A stretch of DNA of 55,677 nucleotides from Saprospiraceae bacterium (GTDB taxonomy: Bacteria > Bacteroidota > Bacteroidia > Chitinophagales > Saprospiraceae), in the NCBI GenBank assembly GCA_027488855.1, contig JAIYAV010000024.1, positions 1 through 55,677 on the forward strand, written 5' to 3'. The notes under the pieces were generated by a model. It did no database searches and was not told where the DNA came from. It worked only from the letters and a program-made list of their open reading frames with translations. Made by a program: the position numbers and the translations under genes. Shown here in pieces: positions 9,601 through 18,139 of this stretch. How positions within the stretch are numbered: position 1 is the first letter of the stretch; each line of letters starts with the position of its first letter.

Positions 9601-9753
9601 GTGGGCAGAAACTTGTTGATGCTGCGTCCAAAAACCAATCAGTGGACGGATCCTGAATTCGCCAACACGACTGGAAACGCCATTGGTTTCACCAGTATTG
9701 GTCAGACACCTCCAACCAGAATCATGGGATTCAACGTAAACCTGACTTTCTAA
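6661..9753 (+). CDS. SusC/RagA family TonB-linked outer membrane protein (operon 1)
   Basis: The 1030-residue product is an outer-membrane TonB-dependent transporter that would form the channel under the SusD lid encoded next door. It has a signal peptide (MKKHLLALVLVVAAIVPALA), a carboxypeptidase-regulatory-like domain (about 22-95, TITGKVTDTKGEALIGANIF), the SusC signature 'NEVVVTALGISKQ' (about 101-113), a plug with 'RIVLRGIRSLLGNNQALLVV' and 'VNVLKGANAAALYGPEGVNG', then a beta-barrel ending in 'PPTRIMGFNVNLTF' with a terminal aromatic residue. The ATG at 6661 is chosen because it begins the signal peptide; an in-frame TTG at 6616 lies inside the promoter. The partner susD follows after 6 bases. 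Confidence 0.95.
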   Translation: MKKHLLALVLVVAAIVPALAQRTITGKVTDTKGEALIGANIFVLKTTVGTVSDVNGSFTLALPAGAEVISISYTGFTTKEVEVGNLSTIDVQLEEGSILNEVVVTALGISKQPKELGYSVARISGDDITQGKVTNLQNGLVGKVSGLNVSTVNNGVNADTRIVLRGIRSLLGNNQALLVVDGTPVALSFINSINPNDVQSVNVLKGANAAALYGPEGVNGVIVVNTKKGSSGSKPQITVGNTTLFEDISVFMKMQDRFGSGSAFNSFGDGIYDPIENQSWGPAFDGTIREVGQVTEDGKLQELPYTFLPDEKRNFFNTGVNIQNDVSVSSGDDKSNFFLSVQNVQIKGIMPSDVGDRTTVRLNAGKTLGIFNASMNFGYTQKNSDLTPLTGSIYDQVFQAPGQIPITRYKDFQNDYWSNRNNYYNDYFANPYETIYNDRVDSRSDEFFGNVALTLKPTKWMSITNRMGYTLTSSLNHFISRRVNYSDFAISHRSFASGGGRTASVSDFNGFSNRLNNELILTTDNTVGKLNIKGLLGNLIRQTSSKSTSVSGGNLVIPTLFNVANRTGEPGASSSFFDSRLNSVFGSVAFGYDDWAFVEVTGRNDWDSRLPKENRSYFYPGVSASVILTDLFEGLGEGPVINSIKLKGAYARTGNVNLDIYSLESIFFQAGGFPFGTLAGFTADNRINNPNIRPEVVKSTEIGAEFGLFKNKVLFDIAYYFQNNNDQVVPIQISSSTGYTSALLNAAEFNNRGLEIDLKLLPLIEAGGFRWEMSANYTYNTSEVISIYEGLNELLVGNTSYVIKGLPAYTHKLVDWERTPEGKVIVDPVSGYPKQATTSTTFGNTNPNHIFGLNTDLTYKDFNLRVVAEYRGGNYIFNDIGRSTDFTGITALSATNGRQRFVFPNSVYSTDGGTTYVENTDIAVNNAHYAFLQDGRFRNTQTNYYSSAAFWKLREVALTYSVPKKLLGGGKFISRATVSLVGRNLLMLRPKTNQWTDPEFANTTGNAIGFTSIGQTPPTRIMGFNVNLTF

Positions 9754-9759
9754 CCACTA

Positions 9760-11379
9760 ATGTCGAAACTTATGCAACAGTATATCAAAATTTTCATCTT
9801 GACTTTTTTTGTCACCGTTCTGGCCAGTTGCTCGGAAGACTACCTGGACATCAACAGTGACCCCAACCGCGCAGTGGAGAGCAACATGACCGCGGCGGTG
9901 ATTCTTCCACAAGCCATGCTCAATACCGCCAACCGGGTTGGTACCAGTTTTGGCTTTCTCAACAACTGGTTGGGTTACTGGGCACCCGGTGCCAACTACT
10001 CACCCAACGGGGAAGAACAATCTTACAACATCACCACCAACTTTGGCGCAGGTCTTTTCGGCGGTATCAATGACAATACCTACGATTACGCATTTGCTGA
10101 ATTGAGAGCGCGTGCTGCCGGGGAAAACTTCTATGTGGCCATTGCCAAGACCATGAAGGCACACAACTTCGTTCAATTGGTCGACATTTATGACAAAGTG
10201 CCTTACACTGAAGCCATGAAAGGGCTGGAATTTGTGCGGCCTAAATACGACGATGGTAAGTTGATTTATGATGAATCCATGAAACAATTGGACTCTGCCT
10301 CCATTTTGATGAAAAAGGCGATCGCTGCCAGTGAAATTGGTGCAGATAACCGTTTCCGCGACATCATCTTCAAAGGTGATGGTACCAAATGGCTCAAGTT
10401 TATCAATACCTTGAAATTACGCACCCTCATCCACCAATCAGCAAGAGCTGATCGTGCTGCGTACATTACTGCGGAAATTGCCAAGATTACAGCAGAAGGT
10501 TCTGGCTTTTTGGGAACAGGTGAAGACGCTGCTGCAAAACCAGCGTACACGCAGGACAAAGCCAACGCTTATTATTCTTCATTCGGGTTCAATACCGCTG
10601 GAAACCAAGCCACTGACTTCTGGAGAGGCAACAAAATTGCCATCGGATACCTGAAAGCAGATAGCGACCCTCGGATTGGTTACTTCTACAAAAAAACGAC
10701 CAATGCATTCCCTGCCAACGGTGCTGAGCCTTTCAGAACTGAAGCTCCCGCTGAATACCGGGGTAATGAATATGGCCGTCCGATCGACAACTCTACTTAT
10801 CCTTACCAAATTGCCAACTTTGTATCTCAAGTAGGTGGAGTTGCTGCTGCTGGACCTGTTTCAGGTAGCTCTTTTGGTTTGGTGAAAGGGTTTGACCAGG
10901 CCGCCTGGATTCTTACTTCGGTAGAGTCCTTGTTCCTGCAGGCTGAAGCCATTCAAAGAGGTTGGTTGCCAGGCGACAAAGAAGCCGCCTATAAGGCTGC
11001 GGTGAAAGAATCTTTCCGCTGGTTGAATGTAGATTTGAGCAGAGCTGCTGCTGATGCCAGTTTCGACAAATGGTACCTGGCTCAAGACGAAAATGGCAAT
11101 AAGAACGTGAGCTATGCCAAGGCTGATGATAAGCTCAAGGTTGTGTTGTATCAAAAATACCTGGCCATGAACGGCAGCAACCCATTGGAAGCTTGGACCG
11201 ATTATCGCCGCAACGGTGCCTTTCCTGCCATTCCACTTTCCGTGAATCCAGGACGTACCAGCCCTGTTTTGCCCGTTCGTTTGTTGTACCCACAAATAGA
11301 GTACAACCTGAACACTGCTAGTGTAACTGCGGTGGGAACGATCAGTCAATTCAACTCCAAAGTTTGGTGGATGAATTAA
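9760..11379 (+). CDS. SusD/RagB family outer membrane lipoprotein (operon 1)
   Basis: The 539-residue product is a surface lipoprotein expected to cap the SusC channel and bind the imported nutrient. A signal sequence ends in a lipobox (VTVLASC), with the lipidated Cys near residue 24, followed by 'SEDYLDINSDPNRAVESN', the typical SusD-like_2 (PF12771) beginning. Repeated helical TPR-like segments follow, with 'FVQLVDIYDKVPYTEAM' and the late family motif 'KYLAMNGSNPLEAWTDYRRNG'-like region. An alternative start at 9772 would also give a good lipoprotein signal. Substrate is unknown: no glycanase or peptidase accompanies the operon. Confidence 0.92.
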   Translation: MSKLMQQYIKIFILTFFVTVLASCSEDYLDINSDPNRAVESNMTAAVILPQAMLNTANRVGTSFGFLNNWLGYWAPGANYSPNGEEQSYNITTNFGAGLFGGINDNTYDYAFAELRARAAGENFYVAIAKTMKAHNFVQLVDIYDKVPYTEAMKGLEFVRPKYDDGKLIYDESMKQLDSASILMKKAIAASEIGADNRFRDIIFKGDGTKWLKFINTLKLRTLIHQSARADRAAYITAEIAKITAEGSGFLGTGEDAAAKPAYTQDKANAYYSSFGFNTAGNQATDFWRGNKIAIGYLKADSDPRIGYFYKKTTNAFPANGAEPFRTEAPAEYRGNEYGRPIDNSTYPYQIANFVSQVGGVAAAGPVSGSSFGLVKGFDQAAWILTSVESLFLQAEAIQRGWLPGDKEAAYKAAVKESFRWLNVDLSRAAADASFDKWYLAQDENGNKNVSYAKADDKLKVVLYQKYLAMNGSNPLEAWTDYRRNGAFPAIPLSVNPGRTSPVLPVRLLYPQIEYNLNTASVTAVGTISQFNSKVWWMN

Positions 11380-11411
11380 TTGATTTTGTTTAATTTTTAA
11401 ATACAACACGA

Positions 11412-12332
11412 ATGAAAACTATTTTTAAAATAGCTTTAATAGCCTTAGTTGGATTCAGTTTTAGCGGATGCTTGAAGGATGAGCCGATTACCGATTACAC
11501 GGACACGTCCATCAAACCTGTTATATTGATTCCCAATGGCAATTTCCCGGCGGTTCAATCGGTCAACCCTGTTGCGCTGGATTTCAAATCTACCGCACAA
11601 ACTGTTGATTTGTATGCTCGGGTTTCCTGGAGCAAACCACTGGACAAGGATGTAACGGTGACTTTTGCCAAAGATCCTAGCATCATTGCTGCCTACAATA
11701 CCAAGTTTGGCACCAAGTACGAAGAACTGCCAGCGGCAGCTTATAAACTTCCTGCCTTGACTGTGGTTATTCCTGCAGGCCAGCAAGAGGTCAAAGTGCC
11801 AATTGAATTGTTTGCGGATAAGATTGATTTGGCCAAAAGCAACATGATTGCTTTCCGCCTCACCGATGCATCAGGTCAAACTGTGGCCAGCAACTTCCGC
11901 CAGATTGTTTTCCCTGTACTGGTGAAAAACGTCTACGAAGGCAACTACGAGGTTAAAGGTTACTTCTTTCACCCAAGTGCACCTCGTGGCATTAGTGCAA
12001 CCAAGTATCTGTCCACTGTGTCTGGTACTCGTAGTGAAGGCCAGGTAGGCGACCTCGGTGGCTGGGGCTTCCGCTTCAATGTAGCGGCTAGTGTTACGGG
12101 TTGGGAAAGTGCGGGTTCTACGCCTGCCGCTCCATCGGCAGGGTTCATGACTTTGGATAACCCATTTGGCAATAGTACTTACCCAGGCCCAGGTGGATTT
12201 ACCAGTGCATTGTTCCCTAACACTTACGATGCTGCAACCAAAACCTTCAAGTTCCACTATGGCTATGCCGGTGGTTCTTCTGGACAGGCTCAGTACTCTC
12301 GTGAAATCTTTGAGACTTGGAAAAAACTTTAA
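11412..12332 (+). CDS. SusCD-associated lipoprotein with DUF1735-like domain
   Basis: The 306-residue product has a lipoprotein signal (MKTIFKIALIALVGFSFSGC) with Cys at residue 20. Residues about 45-160 resemble the DUF1735 beta-sandwich (VDLYARVSWSKPLDKDVTVT; 'YNTKFGTKYEELPAAAYKL', 'VVIPAGQQEVKVPIEL'), a domain seen in SusE-like surface glycan/nutrient-binding lipoproteins of Bacteroidota. The C-terminal half has Gly/aromatic-rich beta segments that I do not recognise with certainty, perhaps DUF4361-like. It follows the susD gene by 32 bases and precedes a terminator, so it is the third gene of operon 1 and probably helps capture the same substrate at the cell surface. Confidence 0.8.
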   Translation: MKTIFKIALIALVGFSFSGCLKDEPITDYTDTSIKPVILIPNGNFPAVQSVNPVALDFKSTAQTVDLYARVSWSKPLDKDVTVTFAKDPSIIAAYNTKFGTKYEELPAAAYKLPALTVVIPAGQQEVKVPIELFADKIDLAKSNMIAFRLTDASGQTVASNFRQIVFPVLVKNVYEGNYEVKGYFFHPSAPRGISATKYLSTVSGTRSEGQVGDLGGWGFRFNVAASVTGWESAGSTPAAPSAGFMTLDNPFGNSTYPGPGGFTSALFPNTYDAATKTFKFHYGYAGGSSGQAQYSREIFETWKKL

Positions 12333-12349
12333 GTTAAAGACTGAGTCAT

Positions 12350-12397
12350 AAAAAAAGTCCATTTGAGCCTTAATTGGTTCAGATGGGCTTTTTTTTT
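12350..12397 (+). terminator. Rho-independent terminator of susCD operon 1
   Basis: agtccatttgagcc and ggttcagatgggct pair as a 14-bp stem with G-U wobbles and a TTAATT-like loop, followed by a run of nine T. It lies 18-65 bases after the lipoprotein stop codon. Confidence 0.85.
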
Positions 12398-12453
12398 GCA
12401 ATTTGTATAGTTTCTGTTATATTTAAACGTTAAATCATAAAAAATCTTCCGAC

Positions 12454-13167
12454 ATGAAATTGACTCAACTCCTAAGCGTCGTGCTGCTGTTATCGACACC
12501 CAATCTTTTACTGAGCCAGGCGCGCTCCTTCCGCGATTTCATCATTGCGGCCAATTCACCCACCAATCCAAAAGCCAGCGCGGCCAATTTTAAAACAGCT
12601 GGTGGTAAAGACCGCTTTTTGCTAGAAGAATGGGGCAAAGGCTGGGCGCTTTCCCGGGGCAGCGAAATGGTCAAAGAAGGTTACGGCTTTAACTTTGACT
12701 TTGAAAAAAATGAACTCTACCTGCGCAAAGACGATGAAGACGTAATGATTGTAGCCGACAACAACAGTGTGCGCCGTTTTGTGATCGCCGATGGCCTGGA
12801 TTCCATTCGTTTTGTCAAAAGTATTGCTGTTGACAAAACCAATAAAGTGTTTTTTCAACTTATTGGAGGCAGCACTTCCGGTAAAATCTCGCTCCTGAAA
12901 CTGCGTACTTCCAAAGCACTGCCAGTCAACAAAAATGACTATGCCCGCAATTTCAATGGGGATTATTCCAGCCAATACCGCAATGAAAGTGTGTACTTTT
13001 TTGTGGATGCCGAAATAGGGGTGAAGGGCTTTGAAAAAATGACCCGGGACGAACTGCTCAAACTTTTTCCCCAGCACCAGGCCATCATCGTAAAGTTGGT
13101 GACCTCGAAGAAAAACATTGACGAAAAAACCTTGATCGCGTTTACGAATGAGGTGAATGGATTGTGA
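12454..13167 (+). CDS. Secreted protein of unknown function
   Basis: The 237-residue product has a signal peptide (MKLTQLLSVVLLLSTPNLLL, cleavage likely after LSQA). The mature part is mixed alpha/beta with no cysteine or repeat that I can see: 'RDFIIAANSPTNPKASAANF', 'YGFNFDFEKNELYLRKDDED' and a C-terminal basic helix. I do not recognise a family. The stop codon is directly followed by the frame of the TlpA-like gene, so the two may be co-transcribed, although a large inverted repeat now separates the coding parts. It sits between two susCD operons but has its own upstream terminator. Confidence 0.75.
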   Translation: MKLTQLLSVVLLLSTPNLLLSQARSFRDFIIAANSPTNPKASAANFKTAGGKDRFLLEEWGKGWALSRGSEMVKEGYGFNFDFEKNELYLRKDDEDVMIVADNNSVRRFVIADGLDSIRFVKSIAVDKTNKVFFQLIGGSTSGKISLLKLRTSKALPVNKNDYARNFNGDYSSQYRNESVYFFVDAEIGVKGFEKMTRDELLKLFPQHQAIIVKLVTSKKNIDEKTLIAFTNEVNGL

Positions 13168-13188
13168 TTGACATATATTAAGGTGTAC

Positions 13189-14553
13189 ATGCAGCGCAAA
13201 ATCATGCAAATGTTTCCCAACCCCCTGCCTGTAGTGGTCGGGGGGGCTGAGGCTAACGGAAGCCCCGCTAGGGGCGCAATATGGGTAGGAAACAAGGTGC
13301 CCGATGTTTCTAATAGTCCCGTAGGGACGCGATGTGGGTATCCCGAGTGGCATGATACCCACATCACGTCCCTAAAGGGACTCCAGAAACTCCGGGAAAT
13401 ACCGTTTTCTACCCATATTTCGCCCCCAAGGGGGCTTATAACCTTCTGGCGAACTGCATCGATTTTTTTTCCCCTCCTTCTCCTCCTCTTCAGCTCCTGC
13501 ACCCCCAAACCCCAAAACTTCCAACTCCAGATTTCCCTGCGCAACGCCCAGCCCGGTACCATTTATTTGTACCGCCTTTCCGACAACCAAGCTCCCACCT
13601 TGGTCGATTCTTTCCAGAACACCCAACTTGATGCCCAATTTTCGTTAACGGATCAGGTGCCCTGGACTGAAACATTGTACCAACTCAGCATCCCCAACCT
13701 GCGCAGCACCTTGTATTTTATCGCCGATGTGGCGAGCATTCAAACCAGTATTGACGGTGTCAACCCTCGGGCGTATACCACAACTGGTTCTAACGGCTCT
13801 TTGGCGCTGCAAAACCTACAACATGCCCAGAACCCCCTTCAAGACAGCTTGACCATTCTGAACAATAAAATCAGCAACCAGATTGGAGAGGAGTCCGCTT
13901 TACGGGCCGACGCTGTAGCATTGAGGCAACAGGTGATGGACAACTATTTTCGCTTTGCCGATACTACTACTAGCCCCTTGGCTGCTTTGTTCATTACCCA
14001 GCAACTGGATTTTGGCAATGATCGTGCCGGACATAAGGCATTTATTACCCGTTTGGAAAAACGGTTCAAGCAGCACCCTCAATTGGCTACCTTCATTCAA
14101 AAAACCAAAGACTTTCTGGCTCTTTTTGAGGTAGAATACGAAATCGGAGATAGCCTGCCCTCCGCCAGTTTTGTAGATCGAAGTGGCAAAATCCAAAGCC
14201 CAGCCCAATGGAAGGGAGGATACTATTTGCTTGAATTTTGGTCGAGTTATTGCGCTCCCTGTTTGTTTAATCTGGAACAAAAGAAAGCAGTATACCAGAA
14301 ATACCACCCCACAGGTTTCAATATGTTGGCCTTTTCGCTGGATGAAGATCTGGAAATGTTGAATGCCACCCTGCAAAACGGGCAGTACCCCTGGCCGGTC
14401 GTAGCCGATTTGAAAGGCTGGGCGAGCCAGGCGGTCAATACCTATAAAATTGATAGTATTCCCTATAGTATTATGGTAGGCCCCAACGGAAAGATCATTG
14501 GAAAGAACATGGATGCAAAGACCGTCGAGGGCTTCTTGAAGCGGGCAAATTAG
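13189..14553 (+). CDS. TlpA-like thioredoxin-fold lipoprotein (DUF4369-like N-terminal domain)
   Basis: The C-terminal 150 residues are a thioredoxin/AhpC-TSA domain with an active site 'FWSSYCAPCLFNLEQKK' (CxxC as CAPC) and the cis-Pro loop 'IDSIPYSIMVGPNGKIIGKN'. Before it lies a DUF4369-like beta domain ('NAQPGTIYLYRLSDNQ'). A hydrophobic stretch ending in a lipobox (PLLLLLFSSC) should be the true N-terminal signal, so this is an exported thiol-disulphide oxidoreductase of the periplasm or outer membrane. The start is doubtful: no ATG, GTG or TTG lies between the inverted repeat ending at 13437 and the signal. The coordinate given (ATG at 13189) puts about 80 repeat-derived residues ahead of the signal peptide. 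Confidence 0.75.
   Translation: MQRKIMQMFPNPLPVVVGGAEANGSPARGAIWVGNKVPDVSNSPVGTRCGYPEWHDTHITSLKGLQKLREIPFSTHISPPRGLITFWRTASIFFPLLLLLFSSCTPKPQNFQLQISLRNAQPGTIYLYRLSDNQAPTLVDSFQNTQLDAQFSLTDQVPWTETLYQLSIPNLRSTLYFIADVASIQTSIDGVNPRAYTTTGSNGSLALQNLQHAQNPLQDSLTILNNKISNQIGEESALRADAVALRQQVMDNYFRFADTTTSPLAALFITQQLDFGNDRAGHKAFITRLEKRFKQHPQLATFIQKTKDFLALFEVEYEIGDSLPSASFVDRSGKIQSPAQWKGGYYLLEFWSSYCAPCLFNLEQKKAVYQKYHPTGFNMLAFSLDEDLEMLNATLQNGQYPWPVVADLKGWASQAVNTYKIDSIPYSIMVGPNGKIIGKNMDAKTVEGFLKRAN
13261..13437. repeat. 177-bp nested inverted repeat (family D) over a gene start
   Basis: The outer arms (agccccgctaggggcgcaat at 13261, ending about 13290; right arm about 13406-13437) pair with few mismatches. 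The inner arms (agtcccgtagggacgcgatg at 13315 to gtatc near 13342, and gatacccacatcacgtccct from 13354 onward) also pair closely. The loop is about ten bases. Each arm contains small palindromes of the form gtcccgtagggac and gccccgctaggggc. The whole lies inside the open frame of the TlpA-like gene, immediately before its predicted signal peptide. Confidence 0.85.
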
Positions 14554-14900
14554 GACTCGAAATTTCAAAGCTTGGACAGTCGGGGCAAAATAGCCAGCGA
14601 AATGTCGGCTATCCGTCATTTTTTTACTTTGCACCTTGCCACAGCAAGCAGCGAATTTTTCCTTTCTTGCGTTCACTAAATGCAATAACATTCGGAGATA
14701 AACTGAAAACTCCTTTTTCTAGTAAACACCAGTTCAACATTCCCAAATAATAATCTGGAAAAAATACCTGCTCTAGCAACACTGTTTTACGCATTTATTC
14801 TGCCATTGTTAAAAAATTCAGAAATAGTTATTGCAATTTTGAACAATGGCTTAATTTTGACGTTGGGATTAGTTTCTTAAACAGATAAAATCGGATTAGT
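14554..14900. other. Intergenic region upstream of susC operon 2
   Basis: A weak stem-loop (atagcc/ggctat, about 14589-14610) followed by seven T near 14619-14625 may end the TlpA-like transcript. The last 70 bases match the region before the first susC and hold a promoter. I see no gene in the rest. Confidence 0.5.
14831..14859 (+). promoter_or_regulatory. Bacteroidota promoter of susC operon 2
   Basis: TTG at 14831-14833 and TAATTTTG at 14852-14859 are separated by 18 bases, matching the Bacteroidota -33/-7 pattern. The ATG of susC follows 41 bases later. The sequence is homologous to 6590-6618. Confidence 0.7.
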
Positions 14901-17900
14901 ATGAAAAAACACTTACTAGCGCTTGCGCTGGTAGTCTTTGCTATGGCATCAGCTGTAGCACAAAGGGCTATTACCGGCAAAGTGACAGACAAAAGTGGCG
15001 GCCCGCTCATCGGTGCCAGTATCCTTGTGAAAGGAACAAGCAGTGGTAGCGTGACGGATGTAGATGGAACCTACTCCTTGAGCGCTCCTAATGGTGCAAC
15101 TACCCTTGTGGTGAGTTACACCGGTTATTCTACCCAAGAAATCACACTTGGAACCTCCAACATCATCGATGTAACGTTGGAAGAAAGCGCCTCTCAATTG
15201 GGTGAAGTGGTGGTAACTGCACAAGGTATCCGTCGGGAGAAAAAAGCCTTGGGTTACGCGGTTTCTACCGTAGATGCAGGTGCGATTGAAGACCGCCCAC
15301 AAGCGGACGTAGCGCGGGTTATCCAGGGTAAAGTACCTGGCGTAAACGTAACTGCTACTTCCGGGGTGTCAGGTACCGGTACCAACATTACCATCCGTGG
15401 TTATTCTTCCATTACTGGTTCGGTACAGCCCTTGTTCGTAGTAGACGGGGTGCCTTTCAACTCGAATACCAACCAGCGGGGTGGATTTACGCAAGGGGGG
15501 CAGGGCGCTTCCAGCCGTTTCCTGGATTTGGATCCCAACAACATTGAGAGCATCAGTGTATTGAAAGGTTTGGCAGCCACGGTAACTTACGGTGACCAAG
15601 GCCGGAACGGGGTAATCCTGGTTACGACCAAGAGTGGCAGCAAGAAATCGCGCAAAGCCGAGTTCAACCTGACGCAGTCTTACTTCACCAACACCGCTCA
15701 CCTGCCTCGTTACCAAAACGATTATGTAGGTGGATTCCAGCAAAACCTGGGTTACTTCTTCAGCAACTGGGGACCAACGCTGAATGAAGCAAGAGCCTAT
15801 CCTTCGCAGAATACCAACGCGGCACTGACCCAGCACCCTTACGCCTTCCTTTCCAATGCAGCATTGCGCGCTGGGCAGGCGGACTATGTGGCTTCGGTAC
15901 AGCCTTATGCCATGCAGGTGTTTCCCAACAACGTAAGTGATTTCTTCCGCACGGGGGCTATTGCCAACACGTCTTTGAACGTAACGGGCGGCAGCGAAAA
16001 CATCAGCTACAACTTGTCCGCTGGTTATTTGAACGAGCAAGGGTACATTCCTGAAAACGGTTTGAAAAAACTCAACCTGGGCTTGGGTATCAACGCGAAG
16101 TTGAGCAAAAAACTTTCAGTGAACACCTCGTTCACCTTTGCCAACACTGACCAATACTCTCCTCCACTTAGCTCAGGTACCGGGAACAACGCCAACGACT
16201 TCCCTTCTGTACTGGCCAACGTAATGTACACTCCTCGTCAGGTAGACTTGATGGGCTGGCCTTACGCTGATCCGGTTTCAGGTGCCTCGGTTTACTTCCG
16301 CAGTGGTAACGACATTCCTAACCCACGTTGGGTATTGGAAAATTATAAAACTACTGGCTCGGTTAACCGCATCTTCTCGGCAACGACGTTCAACTACGAA
16401 ATTGCCAAGAATTTCAACCTTTTGTACAAGGCAGGTTTGGACACCTACACCGAAGATCAGGAATTCCAGTTGAATCAGGGCGGCGTGCAGTTCCCAACCG
16501 GAGCATACTTCACGCGCAACATACAGAACACCATCTGGGACAACTCGTTGATTTTGTCTTTCTCAACCAAACCATTGTTTGAGAAATTGACCATTGCGGC
16601 CAGACTGGGTGGTAACCTGCGCAACGATGTATTCTCCAGCGATGGGGTAAGCAGCCAGAACCAGTTGGCAAGGAATTTGTTCCGCCATACTAACTTTATC
16701 GACAACGTAGCCTCTGACTTCATCGAAGAACAAACCCGGATGGGTATCTTTGGAGAAGTTACTTTGGATTACAACAACTTTTTGTATTTGAACTTTGCCG
16801 GTCGCAACGACTGGACTTCTACTGTAGAAAAAGAGAATCGTCGTATCTTTTATCCATCTACGAGCATATCCTTCGTACCAACTTCAGCGTTCGCTGGCTT
16901 GGATGGAGGTTTCCTCAACTTCTTGAAAATCCGTGCTGGTGTAGGTACTTCCGCTGGTTTCCCCAGCCCCTACAATACCCGTAACGTCCTGAATCAAGGT
17001 GCTCGCTCCTGGTTGAATGCTGCTGGCGCTGCGCTGCAGAGTCACGCTGTAACCAACGTATTGGGTAACCCGAACCTAAAGCCTGAGTTGCATACCGAAT
17101 ACGAAGGTGGTATCGAAGCAAAGTTCTTCAACAACCGTCTTGGTTTCGACCTTACCGTTTACCGTCGTGATACCCGTGACCTGATCACCAGCTCTCCGTT
17201 GGATGCTTCTACGGGTTATACCTCGACTACCATCAACATCGGTAAAATCCGCAACGAAGGGATCGAGTTGAGCGTGAATATCGTACCGGTGAAGACCAAA
17301 AACTTCAACTGGGATGTGACCATCAACTACAGCCGCAACACGCCAAAAGTGTTGGACTTGGGTGGTACTTTGACCGAAGTACAAACGACTGGTTTTACGG
17401 GATTGGGTAACTTTGCCATCGTAGGCAAACCTTACAACATCATCAAAGGATCAGGTGTACGCCGCAATGAACAAGGTCAACCCCTTATCGATGGTGGGGG
17501 CTACCTGCAAGCAACTGCTACTCCAATCGTATTGGGCGACCCTAACCCAGCCTTCAACATGAGCTTGATCAATGGCCTTACTTACAAAGGGTTCTCATTT
17601 GACTTCATGTTGTCTTACCGCCACGGCGGTGCCATTTACAGCTCTACCGCTGGTGCATTGATGGGTCGTGGTTTGACCGAGGATACTGGATTGAGTGCAG
17701 GTTATGACCGTGCCCAGACTTTCCTTTTTCCCGGTGTTAAAGCAGACGGTACGCCCAATGACATTCAGGTAACCGCGTCGGACGTGGGCTTCAACAACCT
17801 CTACTTCTTCGTGGACGAAGGTCGTATCTACGATGGTACTACCATCCGCTTGCAGGAAGTCAATTTGACCTATGCATTGCCAACCAAGTTGTTGTCCAAG

Positions 17901-18089
17901 ACTCCATTCAAAGCCATTTCTTTGGGTATCTCTGGAACGAACCTCTGGTACCGCGCTCCAAACTTCCCTCCAGGGTTGAACTTTGATACGGACAACTTGG
18001 GCTTGGGTGTAGGTAATGGTTTGGGCTTCGAATTTTTGACTGGTCCTAGTGCCCGCAGAATTGGTGGTACCCTGAAAATGACTTTCTAA
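14901..18089 (+). CDS. SusC/RagA family TonB-linked outer membrane protein (operon 2)
   Basis: The 1062-residue product repeats the architecture of the first SusC: signal peptide MKKHLLALALVVFAMASAVA, carboxypeptidase-regulatory-like domain (about 22-95, AITGKVTDKSGGPLIGASIL), SusC signature 'LGEVVVTAQGIRREKKALGY' (about 101-120), plug motifs 'NITIRGYSSITGSVQPLFVV' and 'ISVLKGLAATVTYGDQGRNG', and a beta-barrel that ends 'GPSARRIGGTLKMTF'. The first 11 signal residues differ by only one residue from SusC 1 and the promoter is shared, but the barrel regions diverge strongly, so the substrate is probably different. susD follows after 50 bases. Confidence 0.95.
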   Translation: MKKHLLALALVVFAMASAVAQRAITGKVTDKSGGPLIGASILVKGTSSGSVTDVDGTYSLSAPNGATTLVVSYTGYSTQEITLGTSNIIDVTLEESASQLGEVVVTAQGIRREKKALGYAVSTVDAGAIEDRPQADVARVIQGKVPGVNVTATSGVSGTGTNITIRGYSSITGSVQPLFVVDGVPFNSNTNQRGGFTQGGQGASSRFLDLDPNNIESISVLKGLAATVTYGDQGRNGVILVTTKSGSKKSRKAEFNLTQSYFTNTAHLPRYQNDYVGGFQQNLGYFFSNWGPTLNEARAYPSQNTNAALTQHPYAFLSNAALRAGQADYVASVQPYAMQVFPNNVSDFFRTGAIANTSLNVTGGSENISYNLSAGYLNEQGYIPENGLKKLNLGLGINAKLSKKLSVNTSFTFANTDQYSPPLSSGTGNNANDFPSVLANVMYTPRQVDLMGWPYADPVSGASVYFRSGNDIPNPRWVLENYKTTGSVNRIFSATTFNYEIAKNFNLLYKAGLDTYTEDQEFQLNQGGVQFPTGAYFTRNIQNTIWDNSLILSFSTKPLFEKLTIAARLGGNLRNDVFSSDGVSSQNQLARNLFRHTNFIDNVASDFIEEQTRMGIFGEVTLDYNNFLYLNFAGRNDWTSTVEKENRRIFYPSTSISFVPTSAFAGLDGGFLNFLKIRAGVGTSAGFPSPYNTRNVLNQGARSWLNAAGAALQSHAVTNVLGNPNLKPELHTEYEGGIEAKFFNNRLGFDLTVYRRDTRDLITSSPLDASTGYTSTTINIGKIRNEGIELSVNIVPVKTKNFNWDVTINYSRNTPKVLDLGGTLTEVQTTGFTGLGNFAIVGKPYNIIKGSGVRRNEQGQPLIDGGGYLQATATPIVLGDPNPAFNMSLINGLTYKGFSFDFMLSYRHGGAIYSSTAGALMGRGLTEDTGLSAGYDRAQTFLFPGVKADGTPNDIQVTASDVGFNNLYFFVDEGRIYDGTTIRLQEVNLTYALPTKLLSKTPFKAISLGISGTNLWYRAPNFPPGLNFDTDNLGLGVGNGLGFEFLTGPSARRIGGTLKMTF

Positions 18090-18139
18090 GCGCTTAGAAG
18101 CTAAAAAGTCTGATTTATTGGTTTTTAAACAATCAAACG

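Noticed and set aside
16282-16473. Small open frames inside susC and rpo genes on either strand
   Set aside because: They overlap well-supported genes and have no recognisable family features, so they are treated as shadows.
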